From positions 2,170,001 to 2,234,000 of the forward strand of contig NZ_JBFREB010000001.1 of assembly GCF_052114085.1 (NCBI RefSeq): a stretch of 64,000 nt of DNA, written 5' to 3'. Of the stretch, positions 60,477-64,000 are shown piece by piece. The stretch's first letter is position 1; each line of letters starts with the position of its first letter. The stretch is from Leifsonia sp052114085. GTDB taxonomy: Bacteria; Actinomycetota; Actinomycetes; Actinomycetales; Microbacteriaceae. The position numbers and the translations under genes were made by a program. Below the pieces are notes generated by a model. The model searched no databases, was not told the DNA's origin, and was given only the letters and a program-made list of their open reading frames with translations.

Positions 60477-61455
60477 CGCGGTTCCTCCGGTTCACGACGA
60501 GAAGGTAGGCGCCGGTCACGAGCAGCAGGAACAGCAGCAGGAGGACGCTCATCGCGGCACCCGAGCCGAAGTTCCAGGTCAGGAACGAGGCGTTGTAGAT
60601 GTGGAACGAGATCAGGTCTCCGCCCGGTGGTTGGGCGGTACTCCCGAACAGGACGAACGGTGTGTTGAAGTCGTTGAACGTCCACAGGAACATGACCAGG
60701 AGCAGGACCGAGTTCACGGGACGCAGCATCGGCAGGGTGATCGCCCGCCACTGCCGCAGAGGCTTGGCGCCGTCGACGGCGGAGGCCTCGTAGACCTCGG
60801 CGGGGATCGACTGGAGCCCGGCCATCAGCATCAGGAAGGCGAATGGCCAGAGACGCCAGATCGCGACGATGACGATCGACCAGAAGGCGTTGCCGCCGAT
60901 CAGCCAGAACGGCTTGTCGCCGGGGAGGCCGAGGTTGTCGAACAGGAAGTGGTTGATCGCTCCCGTGTCCTTCTGGAACATGAACTTCCAGGTGATGATG
61001 CCTGCGTACAGCGGCAGCGCGTAAGGCACGAGGAACAGGGTGCGGAAGAACGCGCGCCCATGGAACCGGCCCTGCAGGGCGACCGCGGCGGCCATCCCGA
61101 GCGCCCAGGAGAGCCCGACGACCAGGATGGTGAAGCCGACGGTCACGAAGAACGACCGGAGCAGGCCTGCGCCGACCGAGCCGCTGAAGTCGAGGGCGAC
61201 GGCGTAGTTCTTCAGCCCGACGAACGGCGCCTCGCCCCAGTTGGCGATGTAGAACTTGGTGAGCTGGAGGAAGCTGATCCAGATGCCGGTGAGCATCGGC
61301 ACGACGTGGATGAGCAGCTCGAAGATGATGGCCGGGCCGAGGAGGATGAACGGCAGCCACCAACCCTTGGGGCGGGGGCGCTTCTTCGGCTTGGGCGGTG
61401 GGGCGTCAACCGGCACGGTGCGTGACGGGCCGCGGACGTCTGTCGTCGTCGACAT
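60469..61455 (-). CDS. Carbohydrate ABC transporter permease (MalF type)
   Basis: 328 residues with a Pro/Lys-rich N-terminus and six helices; the contact loop is EASAVDGAKPLRQWRAITLP. It forms the membrane channel with the next permease. A strong hairpin separates it from the binding-protein gene. Confidence 0.93.
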   Translation of the reverse strand: MSTTTDVRGPSRTVPVDAPPPKPKKRPRPKGWWLPFILLGPAIIFELLIHVVPMLTGIWISFLQLTKFYIANWGEAPFVGLKNYAVALDFSGSVGAGLLRSFFVTVGFTILVVGLSWALGMAAAVALQGRFHGRAFFRTLFLVPYALPLYAGIITWKFMFQKDTGAINHFLFDNLGLPGDKPFWLIGGNAFWSIVIVAIWRLWPFAFLMLMAGLQSIPAEVYEASAVDGAKPLRQWRAITLPMLRPVNSVLLLVMFLWTFNDFNTPFVLFGSTAQPPGGDLISFHIYNASFLTWNFGSGAAMSVLLLLFLLLVTGAYLLVVNRRNRDA

Positions 61456-61483
61456 GGGTCTCCTTGAGGGTGTGGCTATGTCC

Positions 61484-61534
61484 GCCGGGCGGGACGCCGG
61501 GCCGCATCGCTGCGGCCCCGACGCCCCGCCCGGC
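61484..61534 (-). terminator. Strong intercistronic hairpin after the sugar-binding protein gene
   Basis: About 23 bp of stem (61484-61506 with 61511-61534, GCCGGGCGGG arms, few mismatches) closed by a TCGC/GCGA tetraloop, 19 nt after the binding-protein stop. Likely partial terminator or RNA-decay barrier. Confidence 0.75.
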
Positions 61535-61552
61535 AGCGCGGGTCAGGCTGGG

Positions 61553-62857
61553 TCAGCCGCCCATCGACTGCTTGACCTGGTCCTGAGCGTTGGTCAGGGC
61601 GGTCTTGATGTCGGAGTCCGAGACCGTTCCACCGGTGGCGATCTTGGCGAACATGTCGTTCATCGCCTTACCGACGGTGTTCTCGAACTGGTCCTCGGCC
61701 GCCACCAGGGGAAGCGGCTTCGTCATGTCGTTGTAGATCTTCTGGAACGTCGCGGCCTCTTCGGCGTTGTCCGTGAAGGTCGGCTTCGCACCGTTCAGAA
61801 CCGGCAGGCTGGCGTACGGCTTGCCGAGCTTCGACTGGACGTCCTCGCTCGTCATGTACTTGACGAACTTGAGCGCTGCATCCTTGTTCTTCGTGTTCTT
61901 GAAGATCGACAGGTTGATGCCGGCGACGAAGCTGGCGATCTTCTTGCCATCGGCCGGAGCCGGGAAGGGCACCACGCCGTACTGGTCGTTCTTCATGCCG
62001 TTGGACACGATCGACGCGTCGGCGTTGTTCTGGCTGAGGATCATCGCGACCTTGCCGGTAGCGAAGTCGTTCACCGCCTGGACACCGTTGTCGTACTGCG
62101 CGTTCGAGGTGGCGACGACCTTGTCGGACTGCATCAGGTCGAGGTAGCGCTTGATGCCGTCGATGTTCGCCTGGCTGACGAACGTCGGGTTGCCCTTGCT
62201 GTCGAACCACTCGCCGCCGTTCTGCGCCGAGTTGATGAACGCGAAGTGGACGTTCTCCGTGTAGCTGCCCGCTGCGAGCGAGAAGCCGTACTGGGTGCCG
62301 TTGGTGAGCTTCTTCGCGTCGGCGACCAGGTCCTCCCACGTCGCGGGCGGCTGCAGCCCGGCGGCGGTGAACATCGCCTTGTTGTAGTACAGGCCGTAGG
62401 CGAGACCGTAGAGCGGGACGCTCGTGACGGGCTTGCCCGGAGCACCACCGGTCTCGAGGGCCGTCTTGACGAACTTGTCGCTTCCGCCGATCGCCTTCAT
62501 GTTGGCGTCGTCGTACGGCAGGAACGCGCCGGTCGCCTGCAGCGAGGCGGCCCAGGTGTTGCCGATGTTGAGCACGTCAGGGCCCTGGCCCGACGTGACC
62601 GCGGTCTGGATGCGGGTCTGCAGGTCGTTCCAGCCGATGACCTCGAGCTTGACCTTGACGCCGGTCTGCTTGGTGAACTCGTCCAGCACCGGGGTGAGGA
62701 CCTGCTTGTCGTTGTCGAGGCTGGTTCCCTGGTTGCTGGCCCAGTACGTCAGCGTCGATCCGCTCGACGACGATCCGGATCCCGAGCTGCTGCAGCCCGT
62801 GACCACGAGCGCTACCGCTGCGGCGACCGCCGCGACGGAAATGGCGCGTTTCCTCAT
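61553..62857 (-). CDS. Sugar ABC transporter substrate-binding lipoprotein
   Basis: 434 residues, SBP family 1. Signal peptide with lipobox VVTGC at about residues 18-22, Ser-rich spacer, then the two-lobe domain (LTYWASNQG at start). AAGGAG precedes ATG 62857. First gene of the operon behind a promoter with a LacI operator in its spacer. Confidence 0.93.
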   Translation of the reverse strand: MRKRAISVAAVAAAVALVVTGCSSSGSGSSSSGSTLTYWASNQGTSLDNDKQVLTPVLDEFTKQTGVKVKLEVIGWNDLQTRIQTAVTSGQGPDVLNIGNTWAASLQATGAFLPYDDANMKAIGGSDKFVKTALETGGAPGKPVTSVPLYGLAYGLYYNKAMFTAAGLQPPATWEDLVADAKKLTNGTQYGFSLAAGSYTENVHFAFINSAQNGGEWFDSKGNPTFVSQANIDGIKRYLDLMQSDKVVATSNAQYDNGVQAVNDFATGKVAMILSQNNADASIVSNGMKNDQYGVVPFPAPADGKKIASFVAGINLSIFKNTKNKDAALKFVKYMTSEDVQSKLGKPYASLPVLNGAKPTFTDNAEEAATFQKIYNDMTKPLPLVAAEDQFENTVGKAMNDMFAKIATGGTVSDSDIKTALTNAQDQVKQSMGG

Positions 62858-62930
62858 TGTGACTCCTTCGTCTCTTGATGGGGGCGCTGCCGGTCCCGGT
62901 GCGAGGACCGAGCGGCGGGGCGCCAGGGGA

Positions 62931-62958
62931 AGCCTAACTTAACCGGTTCAGGTGTCAA
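62931..62958 (-). promoter_or_regulatory. Promoter of the sugar transporter operon
   Basis: A perfect TTGACA (62953-62958) and TAGGCT (62931-62936) on the minus strand, 16 bp apart. Confidence 0.75.
62939..62950. promoter_or_regulatory. LacI-family operator
   Basis: TGAACCGGTTAA (minus strand), centred on the CG typical of LacI/GalR sites, lies inside the promoter spacer, so repressor and polymerase exclude each other. Confidence 0.75.
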
Positions 62959-63048
62959 TCCTTGACTTCGCCTCGTCCGAGGGTATACCGACTCGTCCCC
63001 CGGTTCTGACCGTTCCAGGTCACGCTTCGGACTCGGTCCGGGGGCCGC

Positions 63049-63106
63049 GATTTGGCGCAAATCGCGGTTATGAGCGTCTCAGAACCGCGACTTGGCGCAA
63101 ATCTCT
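63049..63106. repeat. Intergenic palindromic repeat, copy B
   Basis: Imperfect palindrome around TCGCGGTTATGAGCG and TTGGCGCAAATCTCT, both identical to copy A at 47172-47231. The left arm carries the reverse form TTTGGCGCAAAT, weakening the outer stem. It lies 23-80 nt past the lacI stop and could end that transcript. Confidence 0.8.
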
Positions 63107-63128
63107 CCCGGCGAGCCGGGTGGGGCGG

Positions 63129-64000
63129 TCAGCGAGCGGCGGGTTCGGGGACGCGCAGGCTGGTGGCACGCGGAACGAGACGGCTCGGCCGGGCGCGCCG
63201 GTCGAAGGCGGGCGTCCCGGCGAGCTGGTCGAGCAGCAGGCGGGTGGAGCGCCGTCCCTGCTCCTCGGGGTAGCGGTCGAGTGCCGTGACCGGCCGCGTG
63301 CCGAGGCGGCACAGCAGCGAGTCGTCCCAGCTGACGATCGCGACATCGTCCCGCCCGGCGTGGGTCAGGGCGGTCTGCGCGCCCAGGGCCAGGAGGTCGT
63401 TCGAGGTCAGCACCGCCGTGATCGACGGGTCGTCGCCCACCAGCTCCGCGGCGATCCGCTCCCCCGCTTCCATGGAGTAGTCCGAGACGGCGAACACGAA
63501 TTCCATTCCGTGCTCCCGGCCGTGCCGATCGACCGCGTTCCGCCGGTCCTGCTCGTGCTCGAACTCGGCCGGACCGGCGATGTGCAGCGCCCGACGGTGA
63601 CCGAGGGATGCGAGGTGCTCGACCAGCAGACCGGCATCCGCGCGCGCGTCATACAGCAGCACCTTCCCGGGCGCGATGGACTCGCGATTGCCGTGCAGCA
63701 CGAACGCCAGCCCGAGCTCGTCGAGCAGCGCCGGCCGGGGGTCGTCGAAGGTGAGGTCGAACAGCATGACGCCGTCGACGCGGGCTTCCGCGCTCCAGCG
63801 CCGGTAGGCGGCGACCTCCTGGCCGGCGTCCGCCCCGACCATCCGCAGTAGCAGCGACTGCCCGGTCTCCGACAGCTCGCTCTCGACCCCTGCCAGCAGA
63901 CTCATGTAGTACGGCTCCGCCCCGAGCAGGCCAGGATCGCGGCGCAGCACGATGCCGATCGTGTCGGACCGCGCCCTCGACAGGGCGCGCGCCGACGAGC
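63129..64000 (-). CDS. LacI family transcriptional regulator, C-terminal part (cut by window edge)
   Basis: About 290 residues are present, beginning in the hinge (SSARALSRARSDTIGIV at the window edge); the helix-turn-helix lies outside. The periplasmic-binding-like effector domain shows VSWDDSLLCRLGTRPVTALD and DRYPEEQGRRSTRLLLDQL, the standard GalR/LacI end. It is the likely repressor of the downstream sugar operon through TGAACCGGTTAA. Confidence 0.9.
   Translation of the reverse strand, partial: SSARALSRARSDTIGIVLRRDPGLLGAEPYYMSLLAGVESELSETGQSLLLRMVGADAGQEVAAYRRWSAEARVDGVMLFDLTFDDPRPALLDELGLAFVLHGNRESIAPGKVLLYDARADAGLLVEHLASLGHRRALHIAGPAEFEHEQDRRNAVDRHGREHGMEFVFAVSDYSMEAGERIAAELVGDDPSITAVLTSNDLLALGAQTALTHAGRDDVAIVSWDDSLLCRLGTRPVTALDRYPEEQGRRSTRLLLDQLAGTPAFDRRARPSRLVPRATSLRVPEPAAR

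Noticed and set aside
63951..64000. Start of lacI at codon GTG 63950
   Set aside because: The frame continues upstream with a typical LacI hinge (RARSDTIGIV), so the gene is cut by the window rather than starting there.

Overview
This is a high-GC chromosomal segment of an actinobacterium, most likely a Microbacteriaceae member close to Leifsonia. That assignment is an inference from gene content and order (M16 peptidase, dapB, dapA, RNase J and ftsK in one neighbourhood; a ferredoxin-dapC pair; an acyl-CoA carboxylase operon laid out much like Mycobacterium tuberculosis Rv2498c-Rv2504c), from start codons placed 6-7 nt after TANNNT hexamers, and from many 4-nt GTGA/ATGA gene overlaps. I see no rRNA, tRNA, CRISPR array, insertion sequence or prophage. 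It reads as core genome with metabolic modules.

Layout. 1-13.2 kb: the 5' part of ftsK, RNase J, dapA, dapB, a histidine phosphatase and an M16 peptidase on the minus strand, interrupted by a plus-strand redox group (thioredoxin, DUF4395, OsmC, TIGR01777), then a TetR regulator and an aldo/keto reductase. 13.4-21.9 kb: a seven-gene leucine/isovalerate (possibly itaconate) catabolic operon with a divergent TetR regulator and two operators. 22-27.9 kb: penicillin-acylase-like hydrolase, citrate synthase, dapC, ferredoxin. 28-31.5 kb: the EfeUOB iron-uptake operon behind a DtxR/IdeR-type iron box. 32-41.2 kb: TypA and a peptide ABC transporter operon (binding protein, B, C, fused DF) that contains one gene on the opposite strand. 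42.3-47.1 kb: the glycine cleavage operon gcvT-gcvH-gcvP behind a tandem glycine riboswitch. 47.3-52.9 kb: the NAD operon nrtR-nadA-nadB-nadC-nifS, translationally coupled. 53-57.6 kb: an MFS exporter and a coupled AhpD-like / ADP-ribosylglycohydrolase / PfkB kinase group. 57.6-64 kb: a LacI-controlled sugar ABC transporter with a GH5-type hydrolase; lacI is cut by the window edge.

How it fits together. Three modules carry recognisable feedback switches: glycine to the riboswitch and cleavage system, ADP-ribose/NAD to NrtR and nadABC, and iron to the iron box and efeUOB. The leucine operon and the glycoside operon have their own local repressors with visible operators. The only gene-free stretch over 300 bp is 46848-47327; it holds the riboswitch, a large palindromic repeat and the nrtR promoter/operator. 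A related copy of that repeat lies at 63049-63106. Both transporter operons have strong hairpins between the binding-protein gene and the permease genes.

The best candidates for something little described are the palindromic repeat pair, the peptide transporter operon with an embedded antisense membrane gene, and the AhpD-like/ADP-ribosylglycohydrolase/kinase trio next to the NAD genes. No wholly novel system is proven by the sequence alone.
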